This document shows positions 16,975-24,945 of a DNA stretch of 37,640 bases, one piece after another. The translations under genes and the position numbers were made by a program. The stretch comes from Nostocoides japonicum T1-X7. Lineage in GTDB: Bacteria; Actinomycetota; Actinomycetes; Actinomycetales; Dermatophilaceae. Positions within the stretch are counted from its first letter, which is position 1, and each line of letters starts with the position of its first letter. The notes beneath the pieces were generated by a model. It ran no database searches, was not told the origin of the DNA, and saw only the letters and a list, made by a program, of their open reading frames with translations. The stretch is from NCBI RefSeq assembly GCF_001046855.1, contig NZ_HF570958.1, forward strand, positions 2,290,383 through 2,328,022. Direction: 5' to 3'.

Positions 16975-17143
16975 CGCTCGGTGCCGAGACGCGACTGGGT
17001 ACGGTGTCGGTGGCGGAGGAGCTGCTCATGGTGTTTGTCGTCCTGTCTCTCGCGTGCCGGTCGTGTCCGGCGTCCGGGATGACGCTGCGTCGGCGCGCTC
17101 TCAGGCCGGTCTCACGGCGACTCCCACGAGGGGCGATGGGCCC

Positions 17144-20023
17144 GTGATATTCCGCGATCTCGGCCGGCTCCGCGTCGAGGCGGACGACATCGAGGTCCCC
17201 CTGCCCGGGCGTCGGCTCGCCTCGGTCCTCGCCCGCCTCGTCGCCTCCGTGGGGGAGACGGTCCCGGTCGACGCGCTCATCGAGGCGATCTGGGGTGAGC
17301 AGCCGCCGGCCCGGTCCGCTCAGGCCCTCGAGACCGTCGTGTGGCGGCTTCGCAGCGTGCTCGAACCCGACCGGGCCGCCGGGGAGGCGGCGACGGTGGT
17401 CCGCAGGCTGCCCGCCGGGTACCGCCTGGCGGTTCCTCCCGACGCCGTGGACTCGCACCGGTTCACCGCCCTCGCCGAGCGGGCCGACGAGGCCCTCGAC
17501 GCCGGCGACGCCCAGCTGGCCCTCGAGCTCAGCGAGACGGCCCTGTCCCTATGGCGGGGTGAGCCGTACGACTCGCTCACCGACGCCGCCTGGCTCGCGC
17601 CCACGCGCCAGCGGCTCGCCGAGTGCCGAGCCGCTCTCGCGACCCTCCACGTCCAGGCCCTTCTCGACACCGGTCACCCGGAGCGGGCGCTGAGCGCCGT
17701 CGTGCCCCTGCTGGCGGAGCACCCGTTCCGCGAGCGGCTCTGGGCGCAGCGCATCCTCGGCCTCTACCGCACGGGGCGGCAGGCCGACGCCCTGTCCGCG
17801 TATGCCGAGGCGCAGCGGGTCCTCTCCGAGGAGCTGGGCATCGACCCCGGACCCGAGCTCCGGTCGCTGCAGGCGCAGATCCTCCACCACGCCGCCGAGC
17901 TCGACCCGCCCATCGCCGCGGCCCCCGCGGCGCAGCGCCTCGTGCCGGTGCGTCTACCGAGCCGTCGCGGCCCGCTCATCGGGCGTGAGGAGGTCGTCGC
18001 CGACATCGTCCGGCGATCGCGGTCGCACCGACTCGTCACCGTGACGGGCGCGGGCGGGGCCGGCAAGACCCGTGTCGCTGTCGAGGCGGCCCACCACCTG
18101 GTGGCCGACCATCCGGACGGGGTCTGGTTCATCGACCTCACCGAGCTGCGGCCCGAGGACGGCGACGCGACGCGGTTGCGCGAGATCATCGCCGCGACGC
18201 TCGATCTCGCGCCGCGGCCGCAGACACCGGTCGCCCGGTTGATCGCCGACCAGCTGCGCGACCGTCGCCTGCTGCTCCTCGTCGACAACTGCGAGCAGGT
18301 CCTCGACGCGGTCTCGCCGGTCCTCGACGAGATCCTCGACGCATCGTCGGCCGTCCGCGTGCTGGCGACGAGCCGGGAGGCTCTCGAGGTGGGCGACGAG
18401 ATGGTCGTGGGGCTCGCGCCCCTGTCCCGCGACGAGGCGACGGCGCTGTTCGCCGAACGGTTGGCCACCCACCGCCCGGACCTGGACCCCTTCGGGTCGG
18501 ACCGGGCCGAGGTCGAGCGGATCTGTGCCGCGGTGGGCGGCCTGCCGCTCGGCATCGAGCTGGCCGCGGCGCGGGTTCGGGTCTTCGAGCTCTCGGAGGT
18601 CGCGGCGACCCTGGCCGGCGGGGTCGCGGAGCTCAGCCGCAGCGGCCGGGGTCCGCAGCGCCACGCGAGCATGCTCGAGACCGTCGACTGGAGCTATCGC
18701 CTGGCCCGCCCGGATGAGCGGGTCCTCCATCGACGGCTGGCCACGCTCTCCGGGCCGGTGACGGCCGAGGCCGCCGGCGTCCTGTGCTCGGTGAGCCCGC
18801 TCACGCCCGACGACGCCCCCGGACTGCTCGCGGGCCTCGTTCACAGGTCCTTGCTCATGCCGGCGCGACCGGGCGGCTCCGCCGGCGTCACGACCTTCCG
18901 CCAGCTCGTCCCGACCCGCGCCCACGCCGACCGACTGCTCGAGGACGACGAGCGGGGTGCGGTGACCGCCGCCCGCGACCGCTGGGTGATCGACGCGATC
19001 CGCCAGGCCCCGCTCACGGGAAGCTCGGGGCAGGCCGAGGCGTCGGCATGGCTCCGGGACAACTCGACAGCCGTGTCGGCCACCCTCACCTCCGTCCTCG
19101 TCGACTCGCCCCAGCCGGCGGCCCTGGAGCTGCTGTCGCGGCTGATGCTCCACTGGTTCGAGCGGGGGCAGCTGCTCGAGGCCGCGCACTGGTACCGGTC
19201 CGCCGTCGCCGCAGCCGAGGCGGGGGCCTTCTGCGGCGTCGAGGCGGCCCTCGCGCGCGTGCTCGAGCTGTCCTTCCGAGGGCTGGGCCAGGACCGCGCC
19301 GCCGCAGCTCGGATCGTCGCCGAGCTTCCTGCGCTGCTCGATCCGCCGGCCGCCTCGGCAGCCCTCGCGGGCGAGGTCCTGGTGCTCGTCGCCGTGAGCA
19401 CGTGGGTGGCTCAGGCGGCCGAGGTCGGGGCGCCGGCCGCCACGGCCGCCATGGCGATCGGGGAGCGGATCGGTCGGGCGGACATCACGGTGCGTGCCCG
19501 AGCACTCCTCGACATGCATCGCCTCGGTGCGCCCGACCGAAAGTCGGCCCTCGCGGACGCACGAGAGATCCTCGCCGAGCCGCACGACAACGAGTTCGCG
19601 GCCTTCGTCGCGTCCTACGCCTGCGCCATGGCCGCCCTCGCCGACGGCGACCCGGAGGCGGGGCTGGAATGGATGCGGCGGACCGCGCTCGCCCACCGGG
19701 TCCTTGCCATGCATCCGACGAGCGAGCTCCTCGAGGACGTCGCGCGCATTCTCGCCTCCACCGACGGCAGTCTCGAGGCGGTCCGCTGCTATGCCGCGGC
19801 GCAGGCCATGCACTCGCGGGACGGCCTCCCGTGGCCGCGGCTGCCACACTCCGCGTCGGTCATCCGCTCACTGCGTGATCGGCTGCCGGACGACGTCTAC
19901 GACCGGCTGTGGCGCTCCGGCGAGCGCCTCGGAATCTCCCGCGACCCGGTCACGCTCCTCGACGAATGGCTTCCGGCGGGAGGGCCGTCCGGCACGAGCG
20001 GGGCCGCGGCCTCCAGCGCGTAG
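17144..20023 (+). CDS. AfsR/SARP family transcriptional regulator (wHTH-BTAD-NTPase-TPR)
   Basis: 959 aa from GTG 17144 (GAGGGGCG upstream). An OmpR-like winged helix spans about 1-95 (RLASVLARLVASVGETVPVDALIEAIWGEQPP...VVRRLPAGYRL). The BTAD spans about 100-245 (WRGEPYDSL, LLAEHPFRERLWAQRILGLYRTGRQADAL...ELGIDPGPEL). Then comes a STAND NTPase with Walker A TGAGGAGKT (about 302) and Walker B RLLLLVDNCEQVL, and a helical C-terminus without obvious repeats. Classic activator of secondary metabolism or stress genes. The frame is open upstream to 16733, but that part lacks coding character. A small convergent gene overlaps its last 127 nt. Confidence 0.9.
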   Translation: MIFRDLGRLRVEADDIEVPLPGRRLASVLARLVASVGETVPVDALIEAIWGEQPPARSAQALETVVWRLRSVLEPDRAAGEAATVVRRLPAGYRLAVPPDAVDSHRFTALAERADEALDAGDAQLALELSETALSLWRGEPYDSLTDAAWLAPTRQRLAECRAALATLHVQALLDTGHPERALSAVVPLLAEHPFRERLWAQRILGLYRTGRQADALSAYAEAQRVLSEELGIDPGPELRSLQAQILHHAAELDPPIAAAPAAQRLVPVRLPSRRGPLIGREEVVADIVRRSRSHRLVTVTGAGGAGKTRVAVEAAHHLVADHPDGVWFIDLTELRPEDGDATRLREIIAATLDLAPRPQTPVARLIADQLRDRRLLLLVDNCEQVLDAVSPVLDEILDASSAVRVLATSREALEVGDEMVVGLAPLSRDEATALFAERLATHRPDLDPFGSDRAEVERICAAVGGLPLGIELAAARVRVFELSEVAATLAGGVAELSRSGRGPQRHASMLETVDWSYRLARPDERVLHRRLATLSGPVTAEAAGVLCSVSPLTPDDAPGLLAGLVHRSLLMPARPGGSAGVTTFRQLVPTRAHADRLLEDDERGAVTAARDRWVIDAIRQAPLTGSSGQAEASAWLRDNSTAVSATLTSVLVDSPQPAALELLSRLMLHWFERGQLLEAAHWYRSAVAAAEAGAFCGVEAALARVLELSFRGLGQDRAAAARIVAELPALLDPPAASAALAGEVLVLVAVSTWVAQAAEVGAPAATAAMAIGERIGRADITVRARALLDMHRLGAPDRKSALADAREILAEPHDNEFAAFVASYACAMAALADGDPEAGLEWMRRTALAHRVLAMHPTSELLEDVARILASTDGSLEAVRCYAAAQAMHSRDGLPWPRLPHSASVIRSLRDRLPDDVYDRLWRSGERLGISRDPVTLLDEWLPAGGPSGTSGAAASSA

Positions 20024-20214
20024 CGGTACGACGCCCAGGAGACGTGCCGGTTCCCGTCGCTGTCCCGCGCTGCGACCGCGGCCCGGCCGAAGCACCAGGC
20101 CGCCACCAGGTAGTGCCGACAGGCGCCCTCGAAGTCGTCTTCCGCGAGGCGCGCATCCCCGTCGCGCGTGAGGGCCTCGCCCGCGGCGTGCCAGCGATCA
20201 GCCTCCGCGTCCAT
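19897..20214 (-). CDS. Small helical hypothetical protein, overlapping the AfsR-type gene tail-to-tail
   Basis: 105 aa starting MDAEADRWHAAGEAL. The first about 70 residues are convincing: good codon use, amphipathic helices such as ARLAEDDFEGACRHYLVAAWCFGRAAVAARD, TPR-like. The last about 30 residues (after PLVPDGPP) are antisense to the regulator and low-complexity, so the true end may differ through sequence error or genuine overlap. Two ATGAGAG/GTGAGAG heptamers spaced 11 bp lie 23-40 nt upstream of its ATG, so it could be the regulator's target. No family recognised. Confidence 0.5.
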   Translation of the reverse strand: MDAEADRWHAAGEALTRDGDARLAEDDFEGACRHYLVAAWCFGRAAVAARDSDGNRHVSWASYRYALEAAAPLVPDGPPAGSHSSRSVTGSREIPRRSPERHSRS

Positions 20215-20236
20215 TGCGCCACCGTGGCCCCACTCG

Positions 20237-20254
20237 CTCTCACCGTGCTCTCAT
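20237..20254 (-). promoter_or_regulatory. Possible SARP-type direct repeat upstream of the small gene
   Basis: On the minus strand ATGAGAG (20254-20248) and GTGAGAG (20243-20237) are spaced exactly 11 bp with 4-nt spacers. They sit just upstream of the small gene that converges on the AfsR-type regulator. Only two imperfect copies and no third, so this is weaker than the TGACGCC sites. Confidence 0.35.
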
Positions 20255-20552
20255 GGCGACCTGTCACCGCGTGTTCTGCGGGACGTGGACGGGGCCATGC
20301 GCACGACGGATGGTCCGCGCCCATCGATCAGCGTCGACCCACGCGGATGGTCGTGACGTCGCCTCTGCGGGTCGAGGTCGGTGGTGACCGCCTGGGAGTG
20401 TTCGGACACCTCGAATGCGCAGAGGCCCCGGCCGATGGAGGTCATCGACGAGGTCCTGGTCGGGGCGACTCGTCGGTGCTGGGGGCATCAGGAGGACGGG
20501 AAGGCCCTCCTACAGGTCAAGACCACTCCCGTGGACCGGAAGGAGACGACCC
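20255..20552 (+). other. Intergenic region without a recognised gene
   Basis: Short frames here have no coding character. The right end must hold the promoter of the gene at 20553. The motif GCAGAGGCCCCG at about 20419 matches part of the 37-bp repeats at 10.4 kb; a single match of this length in GC-rich DNA may be chance. Confidence 0.4.
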
Positions 20553-20766
20553 ATGGCCTTCACCGTGCACCCCAGCCCCGAGCGTCGCGAGGCGATCCGG
20601 CGAGCGTCCTGCGCCGTCGTCCGGCTCGCCGCTGTCCCGCAGGCCAAGGCGGCCGCGCACCGCCAGAGCGTGATCGTCAACGACCTGACGGCATACACCG
20701 ACATCCAGGCGTGGCATGCGGTGGCGACCCTGGAGGGGATGCTCCCACCACGCCGACACCCTCTGA
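20553..20766 (+). CDS. Hypothetical protein, apparent frameshift near the 3' end
   Basis: Starts at ATG 20553 with a perfect AAGGAG 8-9 nt upstream. The first about 63 residues (MAFTVHPSPERREAI ... LTAYTDIQAWHAVATLEGM) have normal codon use. In the annotated frame there is no stop until 21191, running entirely through the antisense ABM gene. Removing one C from the CTCCCACC run (about 20743-20750) would give an ending ...EGMLHHADTL and stop at 20764-20766, which fits gene spacing. So either a one-base sequence error or a real frameshift. Function unknown; small, soluble, about 70 aa. Confidence 0.5.
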
Positions 20767-20810
20767 TCCGGCAGGGCAACCCGAGAGTCTCGGTGCCTCG
20801 GCCTCGAGGC

Positions 20811-21101
20811 CTACTCCGTGGTCTCCCAGACGGTCCACTCATAGTCGCCGATGACTGCTCCCCCGTTGATGAGGTCGAGCAGGGCGGCGACCTCGTCCTG
20901 GGCGTTCTGCCGGTCGAGTGCTTCACGGTTCTCGAAGACCTCGGTGGCGATGAAGGCGTCGGGGTCGGTGAGGCTGCGGGAGACGTCGAAGTGCACGACG
21001 CCCGGCAGCGCGCGACTGGGTGCCTCGACGGCGGCGATGACCTGCGCCATCTCCTCGGTGCGCTCGGGCCGACACTGAACCTTGAACCTGCCGACGATCA
21101 T
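20811..21101 (-). CDS. Antibiotic biosynthesis monooxygenase (ABM/YgiN-like) family protein
   Basis: 96 aa with a ferredoxin-like ABM fold: MIVGRFKVQCRPERTEEMAQVIAAVEAPSRALPGV, then FDVSRSLTDPDAFIATEVFENREALDRQ. The E-x-(W/F)-E-N segment (TEVFENREALD) is typical. Members are dimeric; some oxidise quinols or act as heme-degrading enzymes, and many have no known role. Start ATG with GGAG 7 nt upstream. Convergent with the gene at 20553. Confidence 0.85.
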   Translation of the reverse strand: MIVGRFKVQCRPERTEEMAQVIAAVEAPSRALPGVVHFDVSRSLTDPDAFIATEVFENREALDRQNAQDEVAALLDLINGGAVIGDYEWTVWETTE

Positions 21102-21273
21102 GACGTCTCCTCAGCTCCAGCCATTCCCCTGCACGTCCCAGCGTCCTCCGGTGAGGGCTCGGACCGCATCGTTCCGACGAATCCACCGTGAGGTCACCGA
21201 TCCCCCGCGCTCGCGTCTCCCAAACATCCTCCCGGGACACGACGCGCTGCTCCGGGCGGCTTCATCGCCCCGG

Positions 21274-22383
21274 TCAGCAGCGCGCCGCGTGACGGGGCAG
21301 TCGGGCCTCGACCGACCAGCCGCCCACATCGGACTCGCCGGCGCTGAACCGGCCGCCGAGGGCCTCCACCCTCTCGCGCAGCCCGAGGAGTCCGCTGCCG
21401 CCGCCGAGGTGCGCAGCCGGGCTCTGGATGCCGCGTTCGTTCTCGACCCGGACGCTGACGTCGGGGCCGGCCGGGTCGACCCTGATGACGACCCGGACGT
21501 CGGCACCCGGCGCGTACCTGAGAGCGTTGGTCAGGCTCTCCTGGACGACCCGGAAGGCCAGATGGGCCACGGATTGCGAGACGGCGTCCCGGTCGCCTTC
21601 GAACCGGCAGGACACCCGGAGCCCGGTTCGCCCGGCGAGGGTCACCACCTCCTCGACCAACGACAGCTCCGCCCCGGGCGGGCCGTCGAGGAGCTCGACG
21701 AGCCGTTCGAGATCCTGGGTCCCTCGTCGGGCGGACTCGGAGATCGTCGTGAAGGTGTCCCGCGCCCGTCTCGGGTCGGAGTCGACGAGGCGCTGGCCGG
21801 CCGCGGCCTGGATCACCATGACGCTGATGGCGTGACCGACGATGTCGTGCAGCTCGCTCGCGATCCGGGCCCGCTCGTGACGGAGGGCCAGCTCGGCATA
21901 CAGCTCCCGTTCGTCCTCCAGGTCCCTGACCCGCCGCGCGAGCTCGTCGGACGTCTCCCTCCGGAGGCGGAACACCGTGCCGGCGGCGAACGGCGGAAGG
22001 GTGAACATGATGGCCGCTACCCAGCTGTTCATGTCGACGACGACGTAGAGAAGGACCAGGTACGTCGCGGCACACAGGGCGACCAGCCACGCGGCACGAC
22101 CGGACCAGCCGAGGGACAGCACGGCGCAGCCGGCGGAGAGGATGACGAGGGCCGGGTCGGGGAACGGCCCGCCGACGGCCCCTGCGGCGAGCAGCAGCCC
22201 CAGCGTGAGGACCGCCGTGATCCGGGGCCGGTCGCGCCACCTCGTGAGGGAGAACCCGGCCACGAGTGTGAGCGCGACGAAGACGTTGCCCTGCACGGAG
22301 GTCGGCCAGCCGTGCACCGCCGTCGGGACTGCCACGACGAGGAGGACCCCGACGACGATGGCGAATCCTTCGATCCGATGCAT
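21274..22383 (-). CDS. NarL-type sensor histidine kinase (HisKA_3 + HATPase)
   Basis: 369 aa. About five transmembrane segments occupy 1-135, followed by a coiled coil (about 142-165). The dimerisation/phosphoacceptor motif is RARIASELHDIVGHAISVM with phospho-His at about 179. The ATPase domain has an N-box FRVVQESLTNALRYAPGA and GSGLLGLRERVEALGG. It should phosphorylate the LuxR-type regulator encoded divergently at 24273. It starts 9 nt after the stop of the kinase-like gene upstream, so 23574-, 22393- and 21274- form one operon. Confidence 0.92.
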   Translation of the reverse strand: MHRIEGFAIVVGVLLVVAVPTAVHGWPTSVQGNVFVALTLVAGFSLTRWRDRPRITAVLTLGLLLAAGAVGGPFPDPALVILSAGCAVLSLGWSGRAAWLVALCAATYLVLLYVVVDMNSWVAAIMFTLPPFAAGTVFRLRRETSDELARRVRDLEDERELYAELALRHERARIASELHDIVGHAISVMVIQAAAGQRLVDSDPRRARDTFTTISESARRGTQDLERLVELLDGPPGAELSLVEEVVTLAGRTGLRVSCRFEGDRDAVSQSVAHLAFRVVQESLTNALRYAPGADVRVVIRVDPAGPDVSVRVENERGIQSPAAHLGGGSGLLGLRERVEALGGRFSAGESDVGGWSVEARLPRHAARC

Positions 22384-22392
22384 GGCCGGCCG

Positions 22393-23562
22393 CTATCCCA
22401 CGACAGGTAGCTGCGCGACCGCACTCGCCCGGCCGCGGCTCACCCTGACGTGCACCGACCCGTCGAGCAGGGCCGCACGCTCCCTGGCGAGCCGCACGGC
22501 GGCCTTGAGGTCGGCGGAGCGGACCGCGGGCCCGCTCACGCGGATCTCCAGGACGTCGCCCTCGAACCGGACCGCGACGTCGACACGCGCGTGGGGCCGG
22601 TCGGCGAGGACGTTCACGAGGTGCTCGACGATGCGGTATGCCGACAGCTCGACCGTGGCGGGCAGCGCCCGGGGATCGCCGGTGACGGTCAGCCGCGCGT
22701 CGGCCCCGGTATGCCGGGCCAGCAACGCGTCGAGGTGCGCGACGGTGGGGGCGGGGGCCAGGGCGACATCGCCACCGCGCAGCAGCCCGACGATCTCGCG
22801 CATGTCGTCGAGGGTCGCGCGGCTGTCGGTCTCGATGCTGGCGAACAGGTCCCTGGCGTCCTCGGCGGCGAGGTCCCTGCCGGACTCGGCCACGGTCGCC
22901 AGCTGCTCGAGCCGCTCCTTGAGGAGCCCGTCGAGCCGATGGGACAGCTGGACCCGGTCGCCGGCGATCTCGAGTGTGACCCGGTCGTCGCGCAGCCGTT
23001 GGAGCTCCTGGGTGCGGGCCTCCAGCTCGGTGAGCATCGTCGTGCGATGCCGCACGGCGCGCCCGATCCCGAAGACGATGGCCACGATCGGCAGGGCGAG
23101 CACGATGGCCCCGAGGGCGGTCGTCGCGTCCTCCACGAGGACGACGACGGTGAGGAGCGAGGTGAGGGCGAGCACGGCATACGCACGGGACCGGTCGAGC
23201 GCCACGGCACCCAGGTAGGTGATCACGAAGGCGAGCGGCAGCCCGGCGCCGCACCTGGTGACCCAGCCGAAGAGGATGTCGTGGAGACCCATCACGGCGA
23301 GGGCGACGACGGCCACCACGACGGGATCGCGCCGCCACCACAGGACGCCCGCCGATGCCAGGAGGAAGACCGGGACCATCGCCCAGGAGTGCGACGTCAT
23401 CGGATGGGCCATGCTGCCCTCGCGGATGGCGGCCGCGACCTGCTCGTCGCTCACCGTGACGTTCTCGACCATCAGCCAGAGGCCGAGCGCCGTGAGGGTT
23501 CCCGCGAGGACCCAGTCGACGGGCCGGACCCCTGTCACCACCGTGCGGAATCCCTCACGCAT
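22393..23562 (-). CDS. Degenerate sensor-kinase-like membrane protein
   Basis: 389 aa. The N-terminal half has about five transmembrane segments, including AHPMTSHSWAMVPVFLLAS and FGWVTRCGAGLPLAF. Then comes a coiled coil and a kinase-like region. Where HisKA_3 proteins have the ELHD-xxx-H motif, this one reads VQLSHRLDGLLKERLEQL, so the phosphoacceptor His is displaced or lost. An N-box survives (YRIVEHLVNVLADR), but the DxGxG/GLxxRxxxLGG part is replaced by AVRLARERAALLDGSVHV. It probably cannot autophosphorylate and may modulate the neighbouring kinase. The N-terminal membrane domain is paralogous to the protein at 23574-24113. Confidence 0.75.
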   Translation of the reverse strand: MREGFRTVVTGVRPVDWVLAGTLTALGLWLMVENVTVSDEQVAAAIREGSMAHPMTSHSWAMVPVFLLASAGVLWWRRDPVVVAVVALAVMGLHDILFGWVTRCGAGLPLAFVITYLGAVALDRSRAYAVLALTSLLTVVVLVEDATTALGAIVLALPIVAIVFGIGRAVRHRTTMLTELEARTQELQRLRDDRVTLEIAGDRVQLSHRLDGLLKERLEQLATVAESGRDLAAEDARDLFASIETDSRATLDDMREIVGLLRGGDVALAPAPTVAHLDALLARHTGADARLTVTGDPRALPATVELSAYRIVEHLVNVLADRPHARVDVAVRFEGDVLEIRVSGPAVRSADLKAAVRLARERAALLDGSVHVRVSRGRASAVAQLPVVG

Positions 23563-23573
23563 CGCTCGACCCC

Positions 23574-24113
23574 TCAGGCGTGGACGTGCTCGGCATCCAG
23601 CGTAGACGTCTCGGCGTGCTCGCCGGTGCGCATCCGGACGAGGAGTCCCACGCCGTAGCAGGCGGCCGCGACGGGGACGGAGAGGGCGAGGGCGCCGAGT
23701 CCTCCGGTGGAGGAGTCCTTGACGAGGGTCGCGACCTGGAGGGCGAGCACCGCTCCCAGCCCGGCCAGCTGCTGCGGGCGGCCGCCGGAGAACCGGGCCA
23801 CGGCGTATGCCATCGCGACCGACAGTGGCAGGGCGAACCCGCAGCGAGTGATCCAGCCGAACGCCGGGACGCTCGCCGCGACGACGAGGAAGGAGACCGT
23901 CGTCGCCGCGACGGGGGACCGTCTCCGCCACAGGATCGGGAGTGCGGCGACGACGAAGACCGGGACGATGAGGGCCGAGTGGGAGTCGAGGGGGTGGGCG
24001 ACGTCGGCGGCGGCGCCGGCCGTGACGTTCTCGAGCCCGATGACGACGGCGAGTGCGACCATGACGGCCGTCAGCACGTAGTCCATGGGGCGGATGCCCT
24101 TGACGATGTCCAT
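23574..24113 (-). CDS. Stand-alone membrane sensor-like domain protein
   Basis: 179 aa with about five transmembrane helices and a short charged tail (GEHAETSTLDAEHVHA). It aligns along its length with the first about 180 residues of the next gene: RPMDYVLTAVMVALAVVIGLENVT against RPVDWVLAGTLTALGLWLMVENVT, AHPLDSHSALIVPVF against AHPMTSHSWAMVPVF, and GWITRCGFALPL against GWVTRCGAGLPL. It has no kinase region. First gene of the minus-strand operon; 11 nt separate its stop from the next start. ATG with GGAAGGAC upstream. Probably a partner or decoy input subunit of the two-component system. Confidence 0.75.
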   Translation of the reverse strand: MDIVKGIRPMDYVLTAVMVALAVVIGLENVTAGAAADVAHPLDSHSALIVPVFVVAALPILWRRRSPVAATTVSFLVVAASVPAFGWITRCGFALPLSVAMAYAVARFSGGRPQQLAGLGAVLALQVATLVKDSSTGGLGALALSVPVAAACYGVGLLVRMRTGEHAETSTLDAEHVHA

Positions 24114-24272
24114 GTGAGTGTCCTTCCGTCCCCGGCGTCCTCGTGACCCCGGCGTGGACCCCACGATCCACTCCGGCCCCCGTCGCCGGCGTCGGCCGCG
24201 AGGACGATCCTCCCGCCCGTCATCCTCCTCGAGAACGACTCCTCGACGAGCCCGGCCGGGCACAATGAGCGG

Positions 24273-24929
24273 GTGATCAGGGTCCTCGTCGCGGACGATC
24301 AGGAGCTGGTGCGCACCGGGTTCCGGGTGATCCTGGAGGCCGAGGGCGACATCGAGGTCGTCGCCGAGGCGTCGAACGGCGCGGAGGCGGTGCGGCTCGC
24401 CGCGCTCGTCGAACCCGCCGTCGTCCTCATGGACATCCGGATGCCGGAGCTCGACGGGCTGGCCGCGACCGAGCAGATCCTGCGCCGTCCGGATCCACCC
24501 ACCGTCGTCGTCCTCACGACGTTCGACCAGAACGAGTACGTCTACCGGGCGTTGCGCGCCGGCGCCGCCGGCTTCCTCCTGAAGGATGCGCCGTCGTCCC
24601 GCCTCATCGCGGCCGTCCGGGCCGCGACGACGGGTGACTCGCTCATCGAGCCGACCATCACGCGGCGACTCGTCGAGCGGTTCTCAGAGCCGTCCACCCC
24701 ACCTGGTGTCCCGGACCGCCTGGTAGCTCTCACCGACCGCGAGCTCGACGTCCTGCGGCTCATGGCCCGCGGGCTCTCCAACGCCGAGATCGCGGCCGAG
24801 CTCGTGGTCGCCGAGACGACGGTCAAGACGCACGTGGCGCGGGTCCTCACGAAGCTGGACGTCCGTGACCGCGTGCAGGCCGTGGTGCTCGCCTATGAGA
24901 CGGGCTTCGTCCGCCACTCCGGGACCTGA
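24273..24929 (+). CDS. LuxR/NarL family response regulator
   Basis: 218 aa, GTG start. Receiver domain 1-120 with the acidic pocket DD (8-9), phosphoacceptor D54 in VVLMDIRMPELDG, VVVLTTFD and the Lys of FLLKDAP. C-terminal LuxR helix-turn-helix (LTDRELDVLRLMARGLSNAEIAAELVVAETTVKTHVARVLTKL, about 150-195). Transcribed divergently from the sensor operon, with a 159-nt shared promoter region. The cognate kinase is almost certainly 21274-22383. Confidence 0.93.
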   Translation: MIRVLVADDQELVRTGFRVILEAEGDIEVVAEASNGAEAVRLAALVEPAVVLMDIRMPELDGLAATEQILRRPDPPTVVVLTTFDQNEYVYRALRAGAAGFLLKDAPSSRLIAAVRAATTGDSLIEPTITRRLVERFSEPSTPPGVPDRLVALTDRELDVLRLMARGLSNAEIAAELVVAETTVKTHVARVLTKLDVRDRVQAVVLAYETGFVRHSGT

Positions 24930-24945
24930 CCGGGGAGGACCTTGG

